DNA of 64,000 bases from Callorhinus ursinus (GCF_003265705.1 NW_020313278.1:949150-1013149), one strand, 5' to 3'; positions 32,099-40,962 are shown, counted from the first letter of the stretch. Translations and numbers: made by a program. Notes: generated by a model from the letters alone, not told the origin.

Positions 32099-32168
32099 TT
32101 TGGGGGGTGCAAAAAGGGTGGTTTTATTATAGCATGGGGACAGGACCTATGGGCAGAAAGAGCTGCCA
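32099..32168 (-). mobile_element. Short 3'-end retro-insert with target-site duplication
   Basis: About 70 bp bounded by exact 15-bp repeats ATTCCTGGTTCTTTT (32084-32098 and 32169-32183). On the minus strand it ends with an AATAAA signal (ATAATAAAACCACC), then about 14 bases, then an A-run. That is the structure of a heavily 5'-truncated, L1-mediated copy of a polyadenylated RNA. The source RNA is not identified. An mRNA 3' end or an endogenous-retrovirus R region are possible. Confidence 0.7.
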
Positions 32169-32184
32169 ATTCCTGGTTCTTTTA

Positions 32185-32420
32185 GCCTTTTCCACCTCTG
32201 TGCCTTTGAATCCACGCGTCCCTCTGTTCTGAGGGGCCTCATCCTTCCAGGAACCTTGTCTGTGCTTCACGGCCTAGCAAAAAATGCTTCCTACCCCAGG
32301 AAGCCCTCCGTGATTCCCACCACTGGGAAGTAACCTTTTATACTCCTTACACATCTTACTTTCTGCCCTCAAGACATGTTGCTTTTCACAGTGGCCACTG
32401 ATAAGTACATCCTTCAGCTC
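32185..32420 (+). mobile_element. L2 fragment
   Basis: CCAGGAAGCCCTCCGTGATT and TACTCCTTACACATCTTAC are L2 3' phrases. Confidence 0.55.
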
Positions 32421-32531
32421 TTGCAGGTTGACTATGAGCATCCATTAGGTATCGATGTGTAATAACGTTGCTTAGGTTTTATAAAGGGCAGTTTAGAATG
32501 AAACTGACCAGTAGCCTGGTGTCCAGCCATC

Positions 32532-32533
<2 letters not shown>

Positions 32534-32569
<36 letters not shown>
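32534..32569 (+). repeat. (TG)18 microsatellite
   Basis: Uninterrupted TG run, followed by a G/A-rich purine stretch to about 32620. Confidence 0.95.
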
Positions 32570-32570
<1 letters not shown>

Positions 32571-32757
32571 CTTGGGGGTAGGGAACAGGGGGAGAGAGAG
32601 AGGGAGAAGGAGAGAGACTCATTTAAGACCACGGCAGGTCTCAGAAAAATCTCTATGAAAATGCACTCAGATTAAAACTTTTTTTTTTTTTGCCATAAAA
32701 GCAACAGATTTTCAGATGTTTTTCTATTGTAATCGTTATTCAAAATTTTCTTTTTTT

Positions 32758-32945
32758 GGGCGCCTGGGTGGCTCAGTTGGTTGAGCGACTGCCTTCGGCT
32801 CAGGTCATGATCCTGGAGTCCCGGGATCAAGTCCCACATCAGGCTCCCTGCTCAGCAGGGAGTCTGCTTCTCCCTCTGACCCTCTTCCCTCTCGTGCTAG
32901 CTCTCATTTTCTCTCAAATAAATAAATTCTTAAAAAAAAAAGAAA
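32758..32945 (+). mobile_element. SINEC
   Basis: Full-length plus-strand copy with a long A-rich tail. Confidence 0.93.
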
Positions 32946-32959
32946 AAAAATTTTTTTAA

Positions 32960-33159
32960 AAAGATTTTTAAAATTTACTTGAGATTTTAAAGATTTATTT
33001 ATTTGAGAGAGAGAGAGCACAAACAGGGCAGAGGGGCAGAGGGAGAGAAGGAGGCTCCCCGCTGAGCAGGGAGCCCAATGCGGGGCTGATCCCAGGTCCT
33101 GGAGATCATGGCCTGAGCAACAGGCAAACACTTAAGGGACTGAGCCACCCAGGCGCCCC
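32960..33159 (-). mobile_element. SINEC in the tail of another
   Basis: A minus-strand copy starting in the A/T-rich tail of the previous SINE. GAAAAAAAATTT-type target recurs at 33160. Confidence 0.9.
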
Positions 33160-33509
33160 TGAAAAAAAATTTCTTTTCATATGATAGTCAATAGATTGTT
33201 TTTGTAGTCTTGTACAAAATAGGTAAACCCTAGGCTGTGTGCCTCTGATACTGGATGGACAAAGTACACCAGCCTGGTGCTCCCACTCTGGTTGCCTGAA
33301 GAACTGGGGGTTCCCCTATGACCCCTACTTTTGCCTGGCACGTCCTTTCTATGGTGGCCTCTAACCCCCTTTCTTCCTACACCCCACTTACCAATCTTTT
33401 AAAGATTCAACCAGGAACAAGACTGCCAAGATTCTCCCCTCCGAAAAGTTACTTTTTGGTGACAAGAGACCTGTAAGTAAACACATCAATAGTAGGATCA
33501 TTTCAGGCA
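33160..33509. other. Intergenic, nothing recognised
   Basis: About 350 bp, no recognised feature. Confidence 0.5.
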
Positions 33510-33840
33510 GTGATGCAGGGTATGAAAAAATAAAACCAGGCAATAGGCGTGTGGAACCTCTACTTTTAACAAGGCCGGTATGACAAGGGCTCTGTGCTTA
33601 CAGGCCATTTGAGCAGAGCCTTGAGAATTGAGGAGGAGGAAGATTCCAGACAGAGTACTGTTAAGGTAAAGGCCCTGGGGCAGAGAAGAGCTTGGTGTCC
33701 TGGGGAAACAGCAAGAAGGCCAGTGTGACTGGGCAGCACAAGCCAAGCAGAGGACAGCGTGAGATGAACAGAGGACGCGGGCCCAGATCCTGCAGGGACT
33801 GGTAGGTCGTAATGAAGAGATCAGCTTTTAGTCCAGAAGT
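33510..33840. mobile_element. L2 fragment upstream of promoter
   Basis: AGGCCCTGGGGCAGAGAAGA, GAAACAGCAAGAAGGCCAGT and CCTGCAGGGACTGGTAGGTC are L2 internal phrases. Confidence 0.65.
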
Positions 33841-34600
33841 GACGGCTGTAAAGCCACCTTACTTTGCAGGAGCGCGCTGTGGCAGCTCCTGAGGGGTGGT
33901 GCCCTGGCCGGCTTCTGCACGCCCTGGTGGCTCCTGTCCTTGCCACCAACATCTGGAGGGTCGGTTTTGCCTCTGTGCGGTCACGGCTCGTTTGCGTGGC
34001 CGCTTCCTCCAGGGGCTGGAGCCGCAGGCAGGGGTGACGGGGACGCCTCGCGGCGCAGGTTAACAGGAGGTCGGGCGGCCCACCCCGCGCGGCCACGCGG
34101 GTTCTGGCCGGGGGAGGTGGGGGTTGGCACGTGACGCAGGCGGCCACACGTGGCCCCTGAGTGTGCTCCCCGGGACAGGTGCGGGGCCGCCACCCTGGCC
34201 GGGGTGTCCCGTCCTGCGCTCCGGTTCGCTGGCGGCTTCTCGGGCGGGCTGGCGGCCGCGGCGGGCGCGTCACAGGACGCTGTCCCCGAAGGGCACTGGG
34301 CCGCAGGAAGGGCCTGCTAGCCTCGCCACTTGCAAGTTTTTTCTTGGGGCTCGGAAGCCCAACTTGCCCATCCGAGAAATGGGACTCTGAAATAAACAGA
34401 TGGGGGGGCGCACTCTGCCAACTTGGACGTTTTATTCTTTCTCTACGTCCCTACCCACTTTGGAGCCCAAGGGGCTGGAGCAAGCGGACTGCCACCCCAG
34501 ACACCCAGCGTCCCCGGCGGGCGGTGGCCCGACTTAATTTTGCGTCCCCTGAGGCCGGGAAGTGCCTAAAAAACCCCCGCGGGGCGCGGTCGCTGGGTCG

Positions 34601-34612
34601 AGTCACGTGACT
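34601..34612. promoter_or_regulatory. Palindromic E-box AGTCACGTGACT
   Basis: A perfect 12-bp palindrome with the core GTCACGTGAC. This is the extended E-box/CLEAR-type sequence bound by USF and MiT/TFE bHLH-ZIP factors (family knowledge). It lies about 800 bp upstream of the HAPSTR1 start codon and at the edge of the promoter element cluster. Confidence 0.55.
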
Positions 34613-34666
34613 CTCGCTCGACGCCCCGCCGGGGGGCGGAGGAGGGAGCAAGCGGGCCTCTTTTTC

Positions 34667-34681
34667 CCCCCCCCCCCCCCC
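34667..34681 (+). repeat. Homopolymer C tract in promoter
   Basis: A run of at least 15 C bases within the promoter region. Such tracts are length-variable and prone to sequencing error. Confidence 0.8.
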
Positions 34682-34777
34682 GCTCCCCCCGTTGGTTTGG
34701 ACGCAACCACTGTCAGCTCCTCCCCCTCCTTTTCCTCCTCTTCCATCCTTCCTGACACACGCTCCCTTCCCCCGCCC

Positions 34778-34790
34778 ATTGGTTACGTCA
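34778..34790. promoter_or_regulatory. Reverse CCAAT box next to CRE-like site
   Basis: ATTGG (reverse CCAAT) is followed directly by TTACGTCA, a CRE/ATF-type octamer read as TGACGTAA on the minus strand. NF-Y plus CREB/ATF pairing is common in TATA-less promoters. Confidence 0.5.
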
Positions 34791-34808
34791 GGCAGACAGG
34801 ACGGTGAG

Positions 34809-34813
34809 CCAAT
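34809..34813 (+). promoter_or_regulatory. CCAAT box
   Basis: GAGCCAATCA context, matching the NF-Y preference. It is the second of three CCAAT boxes within 90 bp. Confidence 0.5.
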
Positions 34814-34860
34814 CATGGTGCTGCGTCCAGAGGCCGGCACGAGAAACCGGTCGGATCGGA

Positions 34861-34865
34861 CCAAT
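34861..34865 (+). promoter_or_regulatory. CCAAT box
   Basis: GGACCAATGAGG context. It is the third CCAAT box, 52 bp after the previous one, just upstream of the GC boxes. Confidence 0.45.
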
Positions 34866-34944
34866 GAGGGCGCTCGGAGCGGGCGCGCCCCAACCGGGCA
34901 GGGGAACCGAGGCCGAGTGGGCGGTGCTTCACCAGTCAGCATGT

Positions 34945-34962
34945 GGGCGGGGGAGGGCGGGG
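34945..34962 (+). promoter_or_regulatory. Tandem GC boxes (Sp1-type)
   Basis: GGGCGGGGGAGGGCGGGG contains two overlapping Sp/KLF-type GC boxes. In TATA-less CpG-island promoters such boxes often lie 40-100 bp upstream of transcription starts, so initiation near 35.0 kb is plausible. Confidence 0.45.
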
Positions 34963-35099
34963 ACCAGCAGCCGCAGAGGCGTCGACGGTGGTAGCGACGA
35001 CGACGTTCTTCAGTGTTCGGGGTGGGCTCGGCGGTGCAGGCCGTGTTGCGCGGAGGGTTCGGCGGTCAGCGGCGGCGGCCCTAGGGGGGCCGCGGCGCC

Positions 35100-35114
35100 A
35101 TGGGCAGGCGATAG
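35100..35114 (+). other. Short upstream ORF in presumed 5' UTR
   Basis: ATG at 35100 in the strong context GCGCCATGGG, followed by three codons (GRR) and TAG. It would encode only four residues. If the 5' UTR begins upstream of it, it could dampen or regulate translation of the main ATG 304 nt downstream. Confidence 0.4.
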
Positions 35115-35364
35115 ACGGGCTCGGGCCGAAGAGGCGAGGGGCGGCGGCGGTCGTCCAGGCCGCGGCGACCTTCGGCGGGGCCCGGGGGTGGGGAGGCCCG
35201 GGGCGGGGGTCGTCCCGGACAGCGCGGGGCCGCGGGGCGGGTCTCGCAGGCCGTCGGGGTGCAGGAGGCCTGGGCCGCCGCGAGGAGCTGCCGCCGGCCG
35301 CTGGGCCCCGCCGCCGGGCCGCTCGACGACGACGCTCCCGCGGGGGCCCCGCCTGAGGAGGACG

Positions 35365-35381
35365 CGGCGGCGGCGGCGGCG
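35365..35381 (+). repeat. Short CGG repeat in 5' UTR
   Basis: Five CGG units plus CG, about 23 bp before the start codon. It is short but potentially polymorphic. Confidence 0.6.
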
Positions 35382-35403
35382 AGGCCGCGGGAGGCCGCGG
35401 AGG

Positions 35404-35629
35404 ATGGAGGAGCGGAAGGAGGAGGGCGAGGCCGAGATCCAGGAGCACGGGCCGGAACACTGGTTCTCCAAGTGGGAGCGGCAGTGCCTGGCTGAGGCCG
35501 AGCAGGACGAGCAGCTGTCCCCCGAGCTGCAGGAGGAAGCGGCGGCCGCCGCGCAGCCCGAGCACAAGCAGCAGAAGCTGTGGCACCTCTTCCAGAACTC
35601 GGCCACCGCCGTGGCTCAGCTCTACAAAG
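35404..35629 (+). CDS. HAPSTR1: HAPSTR1 coding exon 1 (residues 1-75)
   Basis: First coding exon of HAPSTR1 (C16orf72, UPF0472 family). From family knowledge, the protein binds the giant E3 ligase HUWE1 and modulates stress signalling, including the p53 response, and acts in the nucleus. The exon encodes an acidic, Glu-rich N-terminus (MEERKEEGEAEIQEHG), an Ala run at residues 46-50, and ends in a W60..F63-Q-N-x-A-T-A-V-x-x-L-Y-K75 motif that recurs in exon 2. The ATG at 35404 has A at -3 and G at +4 and gives exactly the family length of 275 residues after splicing. The frame is open upstream to 34804 with no stop, so the start rests on family length and context. The donor is AAAG|GTGAGG, phase 1. 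The exon lies in a CpG island. High confidence. Confidence 0.96.
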
Positions 35630-35642
35630 GTGAGGCCCGCCG

Positions 35643-35653
35643 CCGCCATCTTG
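35643..35653 (-). promoter_or_regulatory. YY1-like motif
   Basis: CCGCCATCTTG, the reverse complement of CAAGATGGCGG, a textbook YY1 consensus. It starts 14 bp inside intron 1. Confidence 0.5.
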
Positions 35654-35796
35654 CCGCTGTCGCCGCCCCGCTGCCGACGCCGCCTCGGGGTCTGCGGGTC
35701 GGCGGGGAGCCCCGAGGGCGGCCGTCCGCCCACCCGCCCGCCGGGCCGGGTCGGGCCGGGCCTCCGCGCCACAGCCGCCCCGCCGCCCCCTCCCCA

Positions 35797-35808
35797 CAAG
35801 ATGGCGGC
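35797..35808 (+). promoter_or_regulatory. YY1-like motif
   Basis: CAAGATGGCGGC, a full YY1 consensus on the + strand in intron 1. Confidence 0.5.
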
Positions 35809-35960
35809 GCGGGGGGCGGGCCCGGCGGGCAGCCGCGGCCGAGCGGGGGGGCTGGCGCTGGGGGCGCCCCCGTTTGGGGCCGCTCTCGGGGGCCCGCCCG
35901 CTGCTGGGGCCCGGCTGCCGGCGCCCCCGGGCCGGGAGGACAGGGGAGGGGCCCCCGGTC

Positions 35961-35973
35961 ACAAAATGGCGAA
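35961..35973 (+). promoter_or_regulatory. YY1-like motif (variant)
   Basis: ACAAAATGGCGAA retains the AAnATGGCG core. An identical 13-mer recurs at 36160-36172. Confidence 0.45.
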
Positions 35974-36159
35974 GTGAGGCGGCGAGGCCGGCCCATTGTG
36001 CCCGGAGCGGGCCTCGGGGCGGAGACTGGGAGGGGGCGCTTCCATCGGCCGCGGTCGGTCCTGGGGCTGCGCCTCTGGGCCTCGTGGCTCGCCCTGGCCC
36101 CCGTCGCGACCCCCTTTCTGCAGTCCTCGCACTTGAGAGTGGGATCCTGAAGCCCTGGA

Positions 36160-36172
36160 ACAAAATGGCGAA
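36160..36172 (+). promoter_or_regulatory. YY1-like motif (variant, repeat)
   Basis: Second copy of ACAAAATGGCGAA, 199 bp after the first. It is followed at 36177 by the weaker AATATGGCCG. Confidence 0.45.
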
Positions 36173-36293
36173 ACCTAATATGGCCGTTCCGGAGTGATTG
36201 ACGCCCAAATAACATATCTTTCTGTCTCTGTCTCTCTTTCTGTGTCTTTTGTGTTTTTTTTTTTTTTTTTCCCCTCCCTCCCCGCTTTTTCAG

Positions 36294-36374
36294 ACCGAGT
36301 GTGTCAGCAACCAGGACTTTCTCTCTGGGTCCCCTTCCAAAACGCAGCCACCGCCGTCACCAATCTCTACAAAG
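36294..36374 (+). CDS. HAPSTR1: HAPSTR1 coding exon 2 (residues 76-102)
   Basis: An 81-nt exon, phase 1 at both ends, encoding DRVCQQPGLSLWVPFQNAAT onward to NLYK (residues 76-102). The acceptor follows a long pyrimidine tract ending CTTTTTCAG, and the donor is AAAG|GTAAAG. Its last 17 residues match the last 17 of exon 1 at 12 positions, with an offset of exactly 27 residues (W60/W87, FQN 63-65/90-92, ATAV 67-70/94-97, LYK 73-75/100-102). Because 81 is a multiple of three, skipping this exon would keep the frame and remove one repeat copy. Intron 1 upstream is only 664 bp. Confidence 0.96.
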
Positions 36375-37702
36375 GTAAAGATAACCTTGCTGCATTGTCG
36401 GCTAAGAGGAAGGGCAGCCTGCGTCAGGGTTTGAGCCTTGCGCCGCGAGCGTATTAGACGCCCTTTTCCGGATTCAGACTGCCGGAGCCTTTGCTGCTGC
36501 GGAGTCCAGCCACCAAGTGCCCCGGAAACTTCGTTGGTTGAGAACTCCCGGGGTGGTCTAGCTAGATCCTGCATCTCGGTCGGGGCGTTTGACCCCGACC
36601 TCCCCCCGGGCACGTTTGACACTGGGGGCAGTTTTGAATGTCATCCCGAAGAGGGGGCTGCTGAAAATCCGGCCTTGCACAAGGCAGGCTTCCCCGCCCC
36701 AAATGCCAGTAGTGCGGAGGTTGAGAAGCCCTGAGCTGGGAGACGAGTGAGGCGTGTTTCTTCTCACTGGAGAGGGCACCCAGGGAAGAAGGGGGTTTTT
36801 GGTGCCACAGAGAGGTGAACACCTCCCAGAAGAGTCTTTGAGTTAGGCGGTTTAGACCAAGGTTATTTTCGTGGCATTTAAGTCCGTTGAAAACTAGCTG
36901 ATTGGAATAAACCGTGCACATTAACATACTTCTCTTTCCTAGCAACTTCAAATACTTGCTTTCAAAACTACGGCGTATCCGAGTGTATAGTGTTAGCAGG
37001 AAATGTGTGATCAGAGTTTGCATTGATAGATGGTAGCGTCTTTCTGGAGCTAATCCTCTCCCCTCCCCTTGACATGAAGTTATGTCAGTGAATGTTCTTG
37101 TTCATTGTGCTCAGTAACCATGGCTTTCGATTTTGTGTCTTAATGATTTTGAAGTTTTGGAAATTTGGATTTGATACTTCTTTGGGGCAAGGTTTCTATG
37201 GAGAAAGGATGTGAATTTGACTGTTAATCTTAGTAAAAATGTAATTAAATGCTTTCAAACTTGGAGAGGCTGCGCATAACAGTAATGGACTTTGTGCATT
37301 TCAAAATGATCAGAACAGGTTAAAACAGGCTGTGGAGCGACTTCTCAGATTCTTTTGCGTAAGAATGTGCAAACGATGGTAGCATTCTATAGGAGAAATA
37401 ATTTATTGTGAGATGTCTTGGGTGGAATTTGCAGTTTTTTGGGATAGTAGTTTGAAAACATAAAGTGAAACTGGTGAATAGAATGTTGATTTTAGGGAAG
37501 GAGGAACTCAATCTACGCCTGGTAGAATGGGGAAACACAGATGGTGCCCCAGTGGTCAACTTTGATTTTATGTAGCTGAGTTTCTTAAATTTTGACTCTT
37601 GAGTAAATTACTCGAACATCATCAGTGCTTGAGGGTCTTCAGCATTGTCTGGATTGGCTCTTGGCTTCATCCAATTTTGAATAATGCTTAAAACTTGTTT
37701 TG

Positions 37703-37862
37703 GGGGCCCTGGGTGGCTCAGTCAGATAAGCATCTGCCCTTGGCTCAGGTCATGATCCCAGTTCCACAGCTGGCTTCTTGCTCAGCGGGGAGCCCCCTTC
37801 TCCCTCTGCCTGCTGCTTCCCCTGCTTGTGCTTTCTCTGACAAATAAAATATAAAAAAAAAA
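37703..37862 (+). mobile_element. SINEC in HAPSTR1 intron 2
   Basis: Diverged and shortened, with a CAGTTCCACAGC replacement in the body. First SINE downstream of the CpG island. Confidence 0.88.
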
Positions 37863-37869
37863 GTTTTAA

Positions 37870-38290
37870 AAACTTATTTCTTGGAGTATAATTTGGATAC
37901 TGCATAATTACCTTTTTAAGAATCATAGCTTGAATTTGACAAACGTACTGTGAAGACATAGAGCATCTACCTCCAGCCCAAGCCCCTGGCACCACTGATG
38001 TAATTGCCATATATATATATGGTTTCCTGTTTCCATAAGGTCTTGAATACATACAGCCTATGGCACAGTTTTTTGGGCCTGGCTTCATCCCCTTCCCATG
38101 TTTCTGAGATGGATCCAAGGAGTTCATGCTGCTGGTGTTAATAAGCAGCTCAGTGTCCATTTTGGCCCTCTCCCCCACCCCAACCTTTTTTTTTTTCTTG
38201 AGTAGCATTCTGTTGTCTGTGGGGTGCTACAGTCTGTCCATTTGTTTGTTGCAATTGATTTTTGCTTGAAGTGGGGGATGGCACCATTTT
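37870..38290 (+). mobile_element. LINE-1 3' UTR remnant
   Basis: TTTGACAAACGTACTGTGAA, GTAGCATTCTGTTGTCTGTG and CAGTCTGTCCATTTGTTTG in L1 order. Confidence 0.6.
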
Positions 38291-39886
38291 TGGTGGCTTT
38301 TGTATGCCTCTCTTTGCTGAGGCCATACAAAAGTAGGAACATTTTTTAGATACTCTGTTTAATTTTTGGTTCTGTTGTGTACTGTTACAATGTGTCTTTT
38401 TAGGACTAAAGCTGACACTTTTGTGTAGTGTTTCACATAAGAAGATGAATTCAGAAGCTGAACTCTGAAATCCCAAACTGGATTGCTTGATTTGAAATTG
38501 CTTTTTATAATTTATTAGTTTTCTTTGTTCAGAAGATTTAATGAGAGACATTTTTAAAAAAATGAAAATCACATGTTCTTGTTATTGCAAATGTGTTAGA
38601 TTGTTAGAACTGGTTTTATTTTACATCCTATTTTTGTAAAAGTAAATGCATCCTTTTTTACCTGGTAGGAAAGGTAAGTTGTCGTTTGTGGAATTTGGTA
38701 GTGTAGCAAGGTACTCAGATTATCTGATTGAAGGAGAGGAGATAATGCTCTGCAGATACACTCACGTTGCTCTTTTTCAGGGTGAAGTCTTTGGAGAACA
38801 GGACTACAGCTGTAGGAATAATTAGATACCTTAAATAGAACCAGTACAGTAAGCAAGGTAGTGTCACCAGTGCCTGCAGCCTTAAGTAGTGGTAAATCTA
38901 AGTCATTGTTCATAGCTCTGATTAAATATTTACATGTAATTTACAAGGGGGAGGGCTTGTAAATTTGGAGGGCTCTCTTTAAGTGGGCAGTGCTTCTCTA
39001 TTTTGTCTGATTACATGCTTATCTGGCAAGCTAAAAACGGCTCATTTTGCAGACTGGGGAGAGGTTCTTGATAACTCCTAAAAGGAACACAGGGGAAGTT
39101 CAGAATGGAGGTAAAAGCCTAGCTGATGGCCCCTTTTGATTGCTTATGGGCTTTTAAAAGTTGAACACTCAGTTATTTGGTTTGGCTGGAAGGATTTAGA
39201 GGAGAGTGAGTTGTTCCCTCACTGTGGACAGAATTCAGCAAAATGAAGTGTGTGGTTCCTTCTACTCTCTGTTGTAGGGCCAAAGTTTGGTATTCTCTTT
39301 TGGAAAGGGGAGGAGAAAATCTTGGTTGTTGGTTCTTGTTTCTACCTTGATTTGGTAAATCTAAAGAGGGTGATGTTTGTTTAGGTTTCATTTATGTTCT
39401 CTTCCTGGCCTAGTAGATTTTTTGATATCTGCGACTGAAGAGGGGAGTGAAAAGTTACTGAGGTTGTTTTAATTTAGCCTGGGTTCATGCTTACCTGGGA
39501 AATAATTGGCCACACCTAGTGGTTTGCTTTTTAAAGCCCCCTCCTTGCATTTTCCTGGGTGCCAATTGTTATCTCTGTCTCCTGACTGCTTATTAGGAAA
39601 TTATTCTCCTTGTTTAATGCTAAATTCCTTCTGTTTGGGGTTCTTGCTCAGAAGAGAGGTTGGACTGGTGGTTGTCCTTTGGGACAAGGCTATCTTAGGA
39701 GCCCCAGTGGTCAGCCTGAGGTGGGTGCTGATACCTTAGCTCTTCAGCAGTGTCCTTGACCCAGTGCTTGATCATACCCCATAGGGTCACTTCTCAGCAC
39801 TTACCTTTTTCTCAGGTTTTTAATGTTTTTTTCTTCTTTGACTTTTATTTTATGCTAAGTTCCATTTCTTTGCCTCCACTTTTAAT

Positions 39887-40033
39887 TAATTACTTAGTCT
39901 TTAAAAAGTATTTTTAATTCAAAAAAATTTTTTTTTTTTTTTAAGTAAGCTCTACATCCATCGTGGGGGCTTGAACTCACGACCCTGAGATCAAGAGTCA
40001 CATGCTTTACCATCTGAGCCAGCCAGGCTCCCC
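39887..40033 (-). mobile_element. Short Can-SINE
   Basis: Minus-strand short type (TAAGCTCTACATCCATCGTG). TGCCTCCACTTTTAA is duplicated at 39872-39886 and from about 40035. Confidence 0.87.
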
Positions 40034-40433
40034 TGCCTCCACTTTTAAAAACTGCATTTGAGACCTTTGTTGCATGCTGAGTAGTGTCACATATGTTGAG
40101 AGCTTTCTCTTGATATTGTTTGTGTGAAAGATGTTCCTGGTTCTCTCCCTGAGCAGCATGTGCCCAGGGAACATCTGTACTCTAGCAGTGTTTGAAGAAG
40201 GCCAGCATTGTTAGAATGGTGTCTACTGCTAGATGGTCTCAATTCTGGTTTTGGCCTGTCATTACTTAGCTGTGTGGTCCTGGAGGCAGATGATGGAGCT
40301 AGGTGCTGCACCATGGTGTTCTTTTCATTCTCTCAACTGAAACTGGGGATAAGTTACCCCTACTTTAGAGGACAAGATCTGAGTTTAATGCAGGTATATG
40401 GTGAGTATTGCAAAAGCACTGACCTTGTTGGTT

Positions 40434-40617
40434 TTTTTTTTTTAAGATTTTATTTATTTATTTGAGAGAGAGAAACAGTATGAGAGGGGAGAGGGTCAGA
40501 GGGAGAAGCAGGCTCCCCGCTGAGCCGGGAGCCCGATGTGGGACTCGATCCCAGGACTCCGGGATCATGACCTGAGCCGAAGGCAGTCGCCCAGCCAACT
40601 GAGCCACCCAGGTGCCC
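40434..40617 (-). mobile_element. SINEC
   Basis: Full-length minus-strand copy. TGACCTTGTTGGT is duplicated exactly. Confidence 0.95.
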
Positions 40618-40725
40618 TGACCTTGTTGGTGTTTTAAGTTCTGTTTTCTAGGTGTTTCTGGCTATGGGCAGTCCTTAAGATGGAAGAAACTCTAGGTTAT
40701 TTTTTGTCTTTGCATTTCTTGTGTT

Positions 40726-40962
40726 GAGCTTGTTTGGAGGTTCTAGCAGGGGAGTGCAGCTACTTGTATACCTTTGACCGAAGAACAGTTCTCTCCTCTA
40801 TTGGGGAAGGTCGTCCTCTTCAACCAAGCACGCAGCTTCGGGAGGGACGCACGTGGAGCGATGAGAGAGGAAGGGGACACCCGCCTAGCCAGCCAGATCA
40901 GCCGAATCAACCCTGGCGATCAGTGGGGTGACAGATGTCGCAGCCAGATCGCCCTCACATCC
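40726..40962 (-). pseudogene. RN7SK: 7SK small nuclear RNA retropseudogene, 3'-truncated
   Basis: Read on the minus strand it starts GGATGTGAGGGCGATCTGGC at 40962, the 5' end of 7SK RNA. It follows 7SK through the GATCTGGCTGGCTAGGCGGG block to CCTCCAAACAAGCTC near 40726. That covers about the first 235 of roughly 330 nt, with scattered substitutions (GTGCTTGGTT for GCGCTCGGTC). Functional 7SK scaffolds P-TEFb inhibition. This copy lacks the 3' domain and any obvious Pol III promoter context, so it is a dead retrocopy. There is no poly(A) tail, and 12-bp direct repeats TTCTTGTGTTGA flank it (40716-40727 and 40965-40976). Confidence 0.9.

Larger units (their letters stand above)
33990..36200. 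promoter_or_regulatory. HAPSTR1: CpG island with HAPSTR1 promoter
   Basis: Dense CpG and G+C content from about 34.0 to 36.2 kb contrasts with AT-rich flanks. It covers the promoter, 5' UTR, exon 1 and most of intron 1. No TATA box is seen near a plausible start. It contains no SINE insertion; the nearest copies end at 33159 and start at 37703. Confidence 0.85.
35630..36293 (+). other. HAPSTR1: HAPSTR1 intron 1
   Basis: A 664-bp GT-AG intron, mostly inside the CpG island. It carries several YY1-like motifs in its first 550 bp and ends in a T/C tract of about 60 bp before CAG. The coding frame of exon 1 stays open 521 nt into the intron, to a stop ending at 36150. This reflects high GC content rather than coding. 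Confidence 0.9.

Noticed and set aside
1..33500. Neighbouring genes of the HAPSTR1 locus (such as USP7)
   Set aside because: No exon-like sequence of any neighbour was recognised in the upstream 33 kb.
34804..36150. 448-codon plus-strand ORF over the CpG island
   Set aside because: It is GC-driven openness. Only 35404-35629 is coding; the rest is promoter, 5' UTR and intron 1 by family length and splice sites.
34936..36208. Antisense ORFs of 287, 375 and 198 codons
   Set aside because: Low-complexity Arg/Pro/Ala/Gly translations of GC-rich DNA opposite exon 1, with no domain or conserved motif.
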